Assembly: GCF_006715285.1 (NCBI RefSeq) | Contig: NZ_VFMX01000001.1 | Coordinates: 3,162,001 to 3,226,000 of the forward strand | From: Arthrobacter sp. SLBN-83 | GTDB lineage: Bacteria > Actinomycetota > Actinomycetes > Actinomycetales > Micrococcaceae | Length of the DNA stretch: 64,000 nucleotides | Direction of reading: 5' to 3' | In this document: one piece after another, positions 55,445 to 63,771 of the stretch | Position numbering within the stretch: position 1 is the stretch's first letter | Layout of the letters: each line of letters begins with the position of its first letter | The notes under the pieces: generated by a model | What the model was told of the DNA's origin: nothing | The model's database searches: none | The model's input: the letters and a program-made list of their open reading frames with translations, nothing else | Position numbers and translations under genes: made by a program

Positions 55445-55863
55445 AGGCAGACTCTAGAGGCCACCAACGACATCTCGGTGGTGCAGTGCCGGCGTGGCTC
55501 GTACGGATCATCTTTCCTGACTCACCGTGCCCCAGAACCCTAGGTGTTCGGGCTGTATTGGTGCTGATCAGATCGCTCTTCTCCACCTATGAATCGACCC
55601 GTGCCGCCACCTTCATCCGATAAAAGCCCCGCTGTACGGGCCTGCCGCGCTTGCATCCCCGAGACGCTTAGAACAGGTCGACCATGGTGTCCAGTCGCTC
55701 GCGGACGAGGCCCGCCTGGACGTTGACGATGCGCTCGCCGCATGGCAGACCACCCCACACCAGAGGATGGGTAAGATGTCTCTTCACGAGGAGAGCCACT
55801 ACGACCCCGCCGCGCCGCCCGGCGGTTCCCGCGGCAAGGGCGGGAACCCGGCTGTGGCCGCCT
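55445..55863. other. About 420-base gap with possible decayed coding
   Basis: A plus-strand start-less frame near 55,670-55,860 reads RLEQVDHGVQSLADEARLDVDDALAAWQ, then MGKMSLHEESHYDPAAPPGG. It looks protein-like, but no start is visible. It may be a lost gene stump. No other structure seen. Confidence 0.3.
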
Positions 55864-56445
55864 CTAACTGCTCGCTCGCCTGGCCCGGAGCTTCCGGTCC
55901 CTCCTCCAGATCGCCGTCGGGATCAGCGCGGCGACGAGGATCATGACCAGCACGGCCCAAGGATTCATCCACAGAGACGGCCATGTCCCGAGCACGATCC
56001 CAGCGACGACGAACGGGATCCCGATCGCGTTGATCTCGATGCTTTCCTGGGATGCGCGATCGATCTTCCGCGTGATGTCTGCACTCAGCTCGGCGTGGCT
56101 TCTGCGAAGCTCGTCCAGCGCTGTCCGAATGAGGTTCTGGACGGACTGCAGGTTTTGAATCTGCTTGTACGAGTCATGCATCTGTTGCTCGAGGATTTCC
56201 AATCGGCGCTCGAGCTCGGGGCTTGTCAGCTCAGCCGACACTGTATCCCTGATAATGGATGCGTCGCCAAGCCTCGCGCCGGAGGGAATCCCGGCGGGGG
56301 ACACAACCGTCCGCTTCCGGATGAGGTCCCACAATATCCTGGCCGCGCCGCGGGCTGTCAGGTGTATCCCGAGCACGCTCAGCACCACGGCAGAAGCATT
56401 CATGAGGAGCTCGAGGTTTCGAGGGTCCTCCAGCCAATCGACCAT
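55864..56445 (-). CDS. Membrane protein with central coiled coil
   Basis: The 193-residue protein has a transmembrane helix near the N-terminus (about 10-35, LMNASAVVLSVLGIHL). A helical, coiled-coil-like centre follows (about 75-140, LERRLEILEQQMHDSYKQIQNLQSVQNLIRTALDELRR), with two closing hydrophobic segments (about 145-185). The ATG at 56,445 is preferred over a TTG at 56,493. It lies convergent with the beta-flower gene. Function unknown; possibly a membrane effector or sensor of the island. Confidence 0.65.
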   Translation of the reverse strand: MVDWLEDPRNLELLMNASAVVLSVLGIHLTARGAARILWDLIRKRTVVSPAGIPSGARLGDASIIRDTVSAELTSPELERRLEILEQQMHDSYKQIQNLQSVQNLIRTALDELRRSHAELSADITRKIDRASQESIEINAIGIPFVVAGIVLGTWPSLWMNPWAVLVMILVAALIPTAIWRRDRKLRARRASS

Positions 56446-56735
56446 GAACGGATCGTACCAACGACTCCACAACGTCTGGACGGAGACCACCAATGCAGAC
56501 CGCCTTGGACGTCATCAGGGGTCGCCGCGTTCTGTCCTCCTCAAGGCGCGGGGTTGGTCCGAAGCTCCAGAGACTACAGAATGCCGTCAGTGCAAGGAAG
56601 CCCCCGTCGCCTCTTCATCCATAGTCCTCGACGCGGAGCGGTGTGCCGCGGAAGGCGCTCTTGCGTGCCGTAGGCTGGGCTTCAACAGCCTTATCCCTTT
56701 GGATTTTCCTCGCGCCCTTTTGGAGACAAAGATTA

Positions 56736-57989
56736 ATGCAACAGCCTCCTCGCAACACGAAACGAGAGTTTGAGTCGGACTTCGGTTTCCGGGAAGACGG
56801 TGCCAGGAAAACGGCCGAGCTCGTCGACGACGAGACACTCGAGGACACGGACGTCGACGTTGTGATTGGTGAGATCGTCAAGATGTGGGCGGCCTTACCC
56901 ATTGAAATCCATGTCGATAGGATGCACGCAACCCCATCCTGGCCTAAGACCACGATGGCTGAGATCCCGCCGCCAGGGGAAAGGGTCGTGCAGGTGCAGC
57001 TCACCATTCCATGTACGGGCGCGGCAGATCTTTTGATCCGTGTCTCCGATCCGGGGGTGATCGGCAGCTGCGGAAACACTGGTTTGCGGGGCGAACGATA
57101 TGAAATCCATCTGACGCTGACCAGCAAAGGGCTGGACCAAGTCACCCAGCAGCAATTCGATGAAACCATAGCCAACTTGAAGCGGCAGTGGGTGGAGAAG
57201 GTCAACGAGGCTGTTGGGAAGGCCAACAATGTGATCATGGAGCACCAGGAACGAATGCGAGCCCAGCTCTCCTCCATCCTGGAGCACAAGCAACGCGCCT
57301 CGCGAATGGTTCGACAATCGATGCGGAGGGCCGGAATTAACTTGGTCCCTGTGGAAGGTGGAATCGAGATAGCTCTTCGACCGGCATCGCTGACCCTTAG
57401 CCACGTGGACCGATCGGCAGCCAGCGGCGTACCCGAATATGAGCTCCAGGAGAAGATAGCGGCGCAATTACTGGGAACCATTCGCTCCTTCGCAACAGCG
57501 CTGGAACGGCTCCCTGAATCAGCCGACGCGCTGCTGACAAGCGACGAGCAGACACTCCGTGATTTTCTGCTGTTCATTCTCAATGCCAACTGGGACGGTA
57601 CCGCCACGGGCGAGACCTTCATCGGCATCGGGAAGAGCGACATCCTCCTGAGATGGAAAGATAGGGACGCTTTCATCGCCGAGTGCAAGCTCTGGGAAGG
57701 GGAAAAAGGGCTACAGGCAGCGATCGACCAGCTCATGGGCCGTTACGTGGTCTGGCGGAACACCAGAGCAGCCCTGATCATCTTCATCCGTGACAGGAAG
57801 TACATGTCCGAGGCTATGGCGAAGGCGCAGACAGCGATTCGTGAGCACAAACTCTTCCTTAACCTGCGAGAGAATCTGGAGCATCCGGACGAACCAGACT
57901 ACGTGCTTCGCTCGACCAGTGACCCGGACCGCTCAGTCCGCTTAAGCCTTATTACGGTACCCATCACTTACATGCGAACCGGAGCCTAA
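56736..57989 (+). CDS. Putative PD-(D/E)xK nuclease, large N-terminal domain
   Basis: The 417-residue protein carries, near residues 300-345, the pattern GKSDILLRW-x6-FIAECKLWEGEKGLQAAIDQLMGRYV, a D-x(n)-ExK nuclease core followed by QLMGRY. A helical middle and an N-terminal beta-rich domain (RVVQVQLTIPCTGAADLLIRVSDPG) are unassigned. The ATG at 56,736 is preceded by TGGAGACAAAG. The architecture (N-terminal sensor plus PD-(D/E)xK nuclease) is typical of single-gene anti-phage effectors, but I cannot name a family. Confidence 0.72.
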   Translation: MQQPPRNTKREFESDFGFREDGARKTAELVDDETLEDTDVDVVIGEIVKMWAALPIEIHVDRMHATPSWPKTTMAEIPPPGERVVQVQLTIPCTGAADLLIRVSDPGVIGSCGNTGLRGERYEIHLTLTSKGLDQVTQQQFDETIANLKRQWVEKVNEAVGKANNVIMEHQERMRAQLSSILEHKQRASRMVRQSMRRAGINLVPVEGGIEIALRPASLTLSHVDRSAASGVPEYELQEKIAAQLLGTIRSFATALERLPESADALLTSDEQTLRDFLLFILNANWDGTATGETFIGIGKSDILLRWKDRDAFIAECKLWEGEKGLQAAIDQLMGRYVVWRNTRAALIIFIRDRKYMSEAMAKAQTAIREHKLFLNLRENLEHPDEPDYVLRSTSDPDRSVRLSLITVPITYMRTGA

Positions 57990-58016
57990 TGCCGCTCCCA
58001 ACTCGGGCTGCCGGCC

Positions 58017-58048
58017 CAGAGCATGTCTCCACGGGTCGACATGCTCTG
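58017..58048 (+). terminator. Hairpin after the putative nuclease gene
   Basis: CAGAGCATGTC (58,017-58,027) pairs with GACATGCTCTG (58,038-58,048), 11 bp with a 10-base loop, 28 bases after the nuclease stop. There is no T-run. Confidence 0.5.
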
Positions 58049-58201
58049 CGCTCCTCGCTCCGGCGGTGAAGGCCTGGTTCCTCTTGTCGAGCCATGGCTT
58101 GATGGAAGTCTTCATGTGCTGTATCCCGCTTGGCTCCAGAAGTGAGTCGGGATCCGCAGACGCAAGCAGTGTCCACGTCGTCTGCGGTTAGTGGGTACGT
58201 G

Positions 58202-59149
58202 TCAGCGGTACCAGCCGCGGCGGGTGGGGACTTCAATCCGCGGGATTTCGTGAGGTTTCAGTGGACGTTGGGGAACCGGGCGGATGGTATAAGGGGTGAT
58301 GCGGTCCTCCTCGTGCTCCCTCTCGATCAATTCTGCGGCGCTCTTGTCAGTCCTGCGGATGTGGTCCACTGCCCAGGCCAGGAGGACGTCGAGGCGATTG
58401 ACTTCCGCTTCTGCAGCCAAGAGCCGTTCATGGGCCGTCACCGAGCCATAACCACACCATTGGCGGAGGATCTCATGAACGGGCTTTTGGCGGCGCAGGT
58501 AATAGTCGTATTCAAACTCGGCTGAAGTCGTTACCGGTTCTCGGGTTTCCCAGTTTTCAATTGTTCCGCCCCGCTTGGATTTTTCTCGAGCCACCGCTTC
58601 CTCGGCCATGACGAGGTCCAGGACCGGGGCCGGGTTCCTGCGACAGGCCAGCTCCACGACAGCCAGCGCCGCACGCGGCGATAGGAACACCTCGCCGTCG
58701 TGAACCAGCCAGGAAAATCGGGCTTGGAAGGCAGCCACGGTCTGTCCGGTGAGCGCTTCGAAGGAGACGTGATCGTGGACCGTCAACGTATCGTCGCTTG
58801 AAGCGACAGACAGCTCGGCGACCTCCGAAGGTACAAGCAGCTCAAGGGCCGCCCAAAGGGCCGACGCCTCATGTTCGTCGATGGCCTCGGCCTTGAGCCG
58901 CCTCCAGCCATCCATTGCGGCATCGTACGGGACTACGTCTTCCCACGGTACCTTGAGCCGGGAACGAGGGACGTTCTCTTCCCTGCCCGGTGGATGGCCG
59001 TGCATGTGACGGATGTCGACCCGGAATCTTCGACCCTCCTGGTGCACCGCCACGATGTGCACCCGCTCGGACCGCGCATCGTCACGCAGCCTGTAGGCCC
59101 ACTCTTCCCCCGGGCAGGGACCACGGGAAACCTCAGCATTTGGTTCCAT
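58202..59149 (-). CDS. Hypothetical protein (315 aa)
   Basis: The protein begins MEPNAEVSRGPCPGEEWAYRLRDDARSERVHIVAVHQEGRRFRVDIRHM, with an SH3-like beta N-terminus (about 12-65). A helical central part follows, and it ends with EVPTRRGWYR. A Glu-rich helical stretch lies near 235-275. No family is recognised. It diverges from the gene at 59,332. The N-terminal beta region looks like a Tudor/CarD-like barrel but this is weak. Confidence 0.65.
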   Translation of the reverse strand: MEPNAEVSRGPCPGEEWAYRLRDDARSERVHIVAVHQEGRRFRVDIRHMHGHPPGREENVPRSRLKVPWEDVVPYDAAMDGWRRLKAEAIDEHEASALWAALELLVPSEVAELSVASSDDTLTVHDHVSFEALTGQTVAAFQARFSWLVHDGEVFLSPRAALAVVELACRRNPAPVLDLVMAEEAVAREKSKRGGTIENWETREPVTTSAEFEYDYYLRRQKPVHEILRQWCGYGSVTAHERLLAAEAEVNRLDVLLAWAVDHIRRTDKSAAELIEREHEEDRITPYTIRPVPQRPLKPHEIPRIEVPTRRGWYR

Positions 59150-59331
59150 AGCCGCTCATTATCCGTCCACACCAGGCTGCTGTCTCCTAGCAGATTGGTG
59201 CCAACAATTAGCCGAACGAGAAACCATCAGCTGGAACTGCGCAGGACCTGGCTTTTGTTCAAAGCTACGTTTTCGGGATGATGTCCGTCTTGTTCCTAGA
59301 CTTGGGTGACGCTGTGGACGAGCATTGAATA

Positions 59332-60249
59332 GTGAGCGCCGCCGACACTGCCCCGGTCGATGACCAGACACGTGAATCCGCAAGACTGCTGAAGCGAGTA
59401 CCTGGGCGGGCGCGGCCTCAGAAGGAGGCCCTCCGGGAGTTCGAGGAGGGTGTCGCCCAGTTGCGTCAGCATTACGACCCGGTATTCTGGCCGCTCTTCG
59501 TCCCGGAAGCCAAGAACATGTTTCGCTGGCGCGTCGAGTTGGAGTGCGGATGTACGCACGAGGTCTACACGCACGGAGAGGACAAGTATCCGGACGATCG
59601 CCGCTTCCCCGACCTCATCAGTCAGTGCAGGCTTCCCTCCGGGGAGTTCTGGTGTACGACTGACCACGGACCTGCTCAGAAGCCGTATCGGGACATCGTC
59701 GAGTGGGTCGATCGCAAGGTCACGGAGTTCCCGGCGGACCCTGTGGAGCCGGAATACGACTGGATGGACGCCGAGGACTGGGCGAAGATCCGGAAACCCA
59801 AGCCACACTCGTCGGCGTTCTGGCGGGTCAAGCTCTCCTGCGGGCACTATGAGCAAGTCTGCACTGATGTGGATTGGAAGCCCGAGGACGGGCCCAAGCT
59901 GGTGTCCGAGGAGCGCATCGTGGAAATCCGCCGTGATTTCGAGGAAAGCTGGGCGGCAGCGGATAACCCTGGATGGCCTGAAAAGGGTTTCGAGCGAGAC
60001 CACATCCGGAAGATGATCGATCTGCGCTGGCCGCGCCCTGAGCCCGAGAGGGACTGCTTCACGTGTACGCAGGTGCGGCGGATCACTGGCTATCAGCGGA
60101 TCGGCTGGCTCGTTACGAGGACGAGGACGAGGCCGGCACCGCGTCCGTCGACGAACCTCGATCGGGAGAAGATCGAGGCTCGACTCGCCGCGGCGGAGGC
60201 TGAAGTCCAGCGGCTGCGCAAGCAACTCGACAACCCAGGCAACGCTTGA
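59332..60249 (+). CDS. Hypothetical protein with repeated cysteine-rich strands (305 aa)
   Basis: The protein contains two similar halves: FRWRVELECGCTHEVYTHGEDKYPDD (about 64-90) and FWRVKLSCGHYEQVCTDVDWKPED (about 163-187), each with the WRV-L-CG pattern, plus FTCTQVRR near 242. It may be an internal duplication of a small Zn-binding unit. The C-terminus is a coiled coil (IEARLAAAEAEVQRLRKQL). The start is a GTG at 59,332. Orphan; diverges from the 58,202 gene. Confidence 0.7.
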   Translation: MSAADTAPVDDQTRESARLLKRVPGRARPQKEALREFEEGVAQLRQHYDPVFWPLFVPEAKNMFRWRVELECGCTHEVYTHGEDKYPDDRRFPDLISQCRLPSGEFWCTTDHGPAQKPYRDIVEWVDRKVTEFPADPVEPEYDWMDAEDWAKIRKPKPHSSAFWRVKLSCGHYEQVCTDVDWKPEDGPKLVSEERIVEIRRDFEESWAAADNPGWPEKGFERDHIRKMIDLRWPRPEPERDCFTCTQVRRITGYQRIGWLVTRTRTRPAPRPSTNLDREKIEARLAAAEAEVQRLRKQLDNPGNA

Positions 60250-60421
60250 ATTCACAACGACGCGATCTTGACTTCGTATTTTGGGAAGGGTCGCAAGAAT
60301 TACTCCCCCGATGGGAACGGGAAGTGGACCAAGGACGCCTATGACGAGTTCAGCGTTCGGCAGTTCATCGCGTTCACATCAGGGGATGTTCTATGAGTAT
60401 TCGTAGGGCTATCCTCGGCAG

Positions 60422-60823
60422 ATGAACCAACATGCAGTACCGACCGAACCAGGCCAATACATATTTGCGTTCAGCCTCAGCCGAGGGTGGCTTCGGATAG
60501 CTGGGACGTTTTCAGTTGCTGGGGTGGTTATCGCCGTCGTGGCAAACGCAACGGAGCCGTTCCGAGCCCCCTTGGGAATCGCGCTAGGCGTCCTCGCGAT
60601 AACCCTACTCATCGCATTTGGCATCAAAGGTTCATCACGACGGCAGACGCAGGAACCAGCGGCAGCCCAAGCCCGCACGGGCGGGCATCGGATGTTACTT
60701 GGCAAAATGCGGGGCAGAAGGTCCCTGGCGGCAGAACTGGCTCTCCTTGCAGAACTCCACGCGAAGGGTGCACTCTCTGACGAGGAATTCAGCGCCGCCA
60801 AGCTCCGTACCCCTGCGGACTGA
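60422..60823 (+). CDS. SHOCT-domain membrane protein
   Basis: The 133-residue protein has two transmembrane helices (IAGTFSVAGVVIAVVANA, LGIALGVLAITLLIAFGI) and a C-terminal SHOCT-type motif LALLAELHAKGALSDEEFSAAK. SHOCT is a short oligomerisation motif at the end of membrane and other proteins. The ATG at 60,422 is plausible. Function unknown. Confidence 0.75.
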   Translation: MNQHAVPTEPGQYIFAFSLSRGWLRIAGTFSVAGVVIAVVANATEPFRAPLGIALGVLAITLLIAFGIKGSSRRQTQEPAAAQARTGGHRMLLGKMRGRRSLAAELALLAELHAKGALSDEEFSAAKLRTPAD

Positions 60824-61211
60824 TATCCAGCGGCTGCTTCGTCAGTCTCTTAGCGACTTCAGGGGCAACTTCGGCCACGAATTCGCCCATCGTGCCCCGC
60901 AGTGAGGGAAAAAGAAGGCCCACCGATGGGGGACCGGCAGGCCTTCAGCCGCCACGGTACAGCAGAGCGCATGGAACATCGACTGGACTAAGAGGTCAAA
61001 CGAACGAGTTCCTAGTTGTCGTTCTTCTCTTTGTCTGGGGCATGGATCGGGGTTGTTTCCGGCGTTGGAAACGCCGCCCGCCGCACGGGAATAACGCGTC
61101 TGTTCGGCTGCTGCTATCCGCTTGGCCATGGGGCTGGGCGCTCGGTCGTAGTGTCCCGGACGCATTGAGAGGACATTGATACTCTGGGCAGAGGGGAAAG
61201 GGGGAACAGAA
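60824..61211. other. About 390-base gap without a supported gene
   Basis: The gap precedes a small plus-strand gene. A long minus-strand frame crossing it (60,842-61,528) lacks homology and overlaps the next gene, so it is treated as a shadow. No convincing hairpin or palindrome was identified. Confidence 0.4.
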
Positions 61212-61496
61212 ATGGGTCTTAGAAGTCTTTTTCGGCGAAGAGGCGCAACCGCGGCACCCATAAGTCCAGTCGTGGCGGCGGAACGCGTCCCCGGCGCGCC
61301 CATGTCACCTGAGCTCCAAGCGGAACTGCGGGAAGCGTGGGCAGAACTAACTGAGGCCGCCAAGGCATCGAAAGTGAAAAACTTCCACGCCTGCACACGT
61401 ACGGCCCGGCACTGGACCGAGGACCCGGCGGCAGTCAGAGCCATAGCGGCCACACTCCGTGAATTCCCGGATACAGACAGCCAGCAGACAACGTAG
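61212..61496 (+). CDS. Small hypothetical protein
   Basis: The 94-residue protein begins MGLRSLFRRRGATAAP and is helical in the centre (SPELQAELREAWAELTEAAKASKVKNFHACTRTARHW). GGGGAAAGGGGGAACAG precedes its ATG. No family is recognised. Confidence 0.6.
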   Translation: MGLRSLFRRRGATAAPISPVVAAERVPGAPMSPELQAELREAWAELTEAAKASKVKNFHACTRTARHWTEDPAAVRAIAATLREFPDTDSQQTT

Positions 61497-61696
61497 TGAC
61501 CTACGGGGCGTTCACCCGAGGTCATCACAGCTCGCCGGAAGGCCGGCGGTCAAGATTTCCACTCAGCTCCTGGGACGGTTTGCAGGGAATTGACATGCGG
61601 TGGGCGAGGATTGAGCCATGGTAAACGTATCCGCATTTTAACCGCCGTGATCTACAAGCAGATTGGGTCCGTGTCGATGCTCCACCCTGTGTCCTC

Positions 61697-62515
61697 ATGA
61701 AGAAGATGCGGCTCCGGTACGCCGGAGCGTGTCGGCTGTGCGGTGCATCTCTTCCGGCCGGGACGGAAGCGATCTACGAGAGCGAGACGAAGACCGTCCG
61801 ATGCTTGGAGTGTGCCACCGAGACCCCGGAAACAACCCCCCACCTGGAACGAGTTGGTGATAACTCGTTGTCCACTGAGTCCGGAATCGCTGGCTCGTCA
61901 GCCCGACGCGAGTATGAGCGTCGCCAAGCGAAAGACGAGGAAAAGCTCCGCGAGAAGTGGGGGCCATTCGGCGGCATCGCAGTCGCCGTCTCCGACGAAC
62001 GCCAAAGCACCAAGGCCTGGGATCGAGGCGCGATTGGCGAGGAACGCCTCGGCGCTCGGCTGGATGCCCTAGCCGCCGATGGCCTGGCCGTCCTTCACGA
62101 CCGACGCATCCCCGGATCTAAGGCCAACATCGACCACATAGCCATCACTTCCAGTGGAATCTGGGTCATCGACGCCAAACGCTACAAGGGACGGCCTGAA
62201 CTGAAGATCGAGGGTGGCATCCTTCGCCCCCGCGTCGAGAAGCTCCTCGTCGGCCGACGGGATTGCACGAAATTGGTCGATGGGGTGCTCAAACAGGTCG
62301 ACGTCGTGCGAGACCTCGTCGGGGATGTTCCGGTCACCGGGGCGCTGTGCTTTGTTGAAGCCGACTGGCCCTTGATCGGAGGCGCATTCTCGACCCATGG
62401 CATTCATGTACTCTGGCCGAAACGGCTGGCCAAAGTGCTTGTAGAAGAGCCAGCCGGCGACGTTGCGGTGGCGAGGATGCGTGAGACGGTTGCCTCCCGG
62501 TTTAAACCTGCTTGA
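61697..62515 (+). CDS. Zinc-ribbon NERD-domain nuclease
   Basis: The 272-residue protein has an N-terminal zinc-ribbon-like pair (CRLCGASLPAG...VRCLEC, about 12-40), a charged linker and a NERD nuclease domain (about 112-235): AIGEERLGARLDALAADGLAVLHDRRIPGSKANIDHIAITSSGIWVIDAKRYKGRPELKI with the D...DAKRYKG motif. NERD domains are PD-(D/E)xK-related and occur in DNA-processing and mobile-element proteins. The ATG at 61,697 follows a weak ribosome-binding site. It is orphan in this region. Confidence 0.82.
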   Translation: MKKMRLRYAGACRLCGASLPAGTEAIYESETKTVRCLECATETPETTPHLERVGDNSLSTESGIAGSSARREYERRQAKDEEKLREKWGPFGGIAVAVSDERQSTKAWDRGAIGEERLGARLDALAADGLAVLHDRRIPGSKANIDHIAITSSGIWVIDAKRYKGRPELKIEGGILRPRVEKLLVGRRDCTKLVDGVLKQVDVVRDLVGDVPVTGALCFVEADWPLIGGAFSTHGIHVLWPKRLAKVLVEEPAGDVAVARMRETVASRFKPA

Positions 62516-62822
62516 GTCAGGTGCCCACGTTCCAGGCCGCTCGGAACCACACCGAGGGGATAGCTTGCGGGAACGAGTCAGGCATCGATCGGTAGTGAAT
62601 TTGCAGTCCGGCCGCCTGCCCAGGCTCCCATGATGAAGCATGGGCCCCCTCGACGTCGTCACAGTTCGGGAAGCCCGTGCCAACCGCCGTTTCGAAGCTT
62701 TTCGCGAGGTTCGTCAGATTCTGGACCGCGGGCAGGATGCCCGCTAGGTCGGGTACATGTGCAGCCATTTATTCATGCCCTCCACGAAGCCATCTGACTT
62801 AGGATACGGCAGAGCCAAGCCG
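62516..62822. other. Gap including block B and a possible short C-terminal fragment
   Basis: On the plus strand a start-less or very short frame (about 62,650-62,748) ends VTVREARANRRFEAFREVRQILDRGQDAR, matching the coding sense of block A. A minus-strand frame (62,517-62,768) is a shadow. No full gene is supported. Confidence 0.4.
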
Positions 62823-62860
62823 CTAGTTACGCTTTTCGGCCGGCCGGTACCTGTCACCAA
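62670..62860. repeat. Block B of two inverted, related sequence blocks flanking the 48.8-62.7 kb region
   Basis: This block has GAAGCCCGTGCCAACCGCCG (62,671-62,690), encoding EARANRRFEAFREVR with the next bases, and CTTTTCGGCCGGCCGGTACC-TGTCACC (about 62,832-62,858). The same two elements occur reverse-complemented at 48,717-48,835. The second element lies in the 3' end of the minus-strand gene 62,823-63,239 (GDRYRPAEKR). Confidence 0.6.
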
Positions 62861-63239
62861 AGGCGACCAAGGAGCTCTGGAGCAGCGTCATGCTGCCCAG
62901 TATGTCCACTGGCCGGGAACGGGTTTCTGCCGGCAGTGGGCTGACCATCCAGGCGGCGAACACGTTATGAGGAATCTTCAGGCTCATCGCCTGGTCAAAG
63001 AGGCGCAGCACCGCTTCGTGGAAGAGCCCATCTTTGAGCTGGAAGCCCGGGCAGAAGGTTCCCTCGCCGATGAATACCCGAACTGCCCGGCGCATGGCCT
63101 CCGGGTCGCCGAGGGATTGGAAATGCGTCTCCAGGTCTGCCGCTGTCGGCAGGGTGAATTCTTCGCGGATGCTGTTCCAGATATGCTCCGGGACAGCCGG
63201 CCAAAACCGCTCAGTCTTCGCATTCGACGCAGTAGGCAT
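62823..63239 (-). CDS. Hypothetical protein overlapping DUF4193 gene
   Basis: The 138-residue protein begins MPTASNAKTERFWPAVPEHIWNSIREEF and continues with RAVRVFIGEGTFCPGFQLKDGLFHEAVLRLFDQAMSLKIPHNVFAAWMVSPLPAETRSRPVDIL, which resembles the MbcA/ParS-Xre toxin-binding fold seen in antitoxins, though weakly. Its ATG lies 29 bases inside the DUF4193 gene end. The C-terminus GDRYRPAEKR recurs as GDRYRPLEKR at 48.7 kb. Confidence 0.6.
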   Translation of the reverse strand: MPTASNAKTERFWPAVPEHIWNSIREEFTLPTAADLETHFQSLGDPEAMRRAVRVFIGEGTFCPGFQLKDGLFHEAVLRLFDQAMSLKIPHNVFAAWMVSPLPAETRSRPVDILGSMTLLQSSLVAFGDRYRPAEKRN

Positions 63240-63510
63240 GGCCGTCCTTCTCGCGGGCCTTCTGCGAACGGTGGCGGACCAGGAAGCAGGACCAGCAAGT
63301 GAACTCATCATCAGCCTGCGGAATGACCTGGACGACCAGCTCTTCGGCAATGAACTCCCCGCCAGGGGTCAGGCCGTCCAGGGCGTCAGCCTCGTCGAGC
63401 TCCTGAACCACGGATTTCGCATCCGGGGCTTTGGCGGACTTCAGGGCCTCCAGGGAGTTTTCCTGGGATTCCTTGACGTCGGTGCGCAGCTCATCGTAAT
63501 CGGTTGCCAC
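63211..63510 (-). CDS. DUF4193 family protein
   Basis: The 99-residue actinobacterial protein begins MATDYDELRTDVKESQENSLEALKSAKAPDAKSVVQELDEAD and ends with a Cys motif FTCWSCFLVRHRSQKAREKDGHAYCVECE (CxxC, CxxC), a probable zinc-ribbon. DUF4193 is widespread but uncharacterised; it is often co-expressed with housekeeping genes. I chose the GTG at 63,510. Confidence 0.9.
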   Translation of the reverse strand: MATDYDELRTDVKESQENSLEALKSAKAPDAKSVVQELDEADALDGLTPGGEFIAEELVVQVIPQADDEFTCWSCFLVRHRSQKAREKDGHAYCVECED

Positions 63511-63771
63511 GGAGGTGCATCTCTTCTCTGTTGAGGGGGTATTACCGATCCTGCAACGTACAGGACATGGGAAGAATTCCCTGAAAGTGCAGTGCTGCAT
63601 GGGCACACAATCAGAACCCCAGGGAACATGGGCGTTGCCGAGAGTCAGTCGGCCACTTGGGGTTTCAATATCAGGAAGTGACACCTAGTCTGGGACAGAG
63701 CCGATGGCCGAGACATTTGCGGACCCAACCACCGGTTCGTTCGTCTTATAACTCTGGTCTTTGGGGGAACC
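63511..63771. other. Gap between the DUF4193 and DUF6994-like genes
   Basis: This 261-base divergent gap must hold the promoters for the DUF4193 gene (leftward) and the DUF6994-like gene (rightward). No operator palindrome or hairpin was recognised. Confidence 0.4.

Noticed and set aside
60842..61528. Minus-strand open frame of about 228 codons
   Set aside because: Ser/Ala/Arg-rich with no motif and overlaps a plus-strand gene with a good ribosome-binding site.
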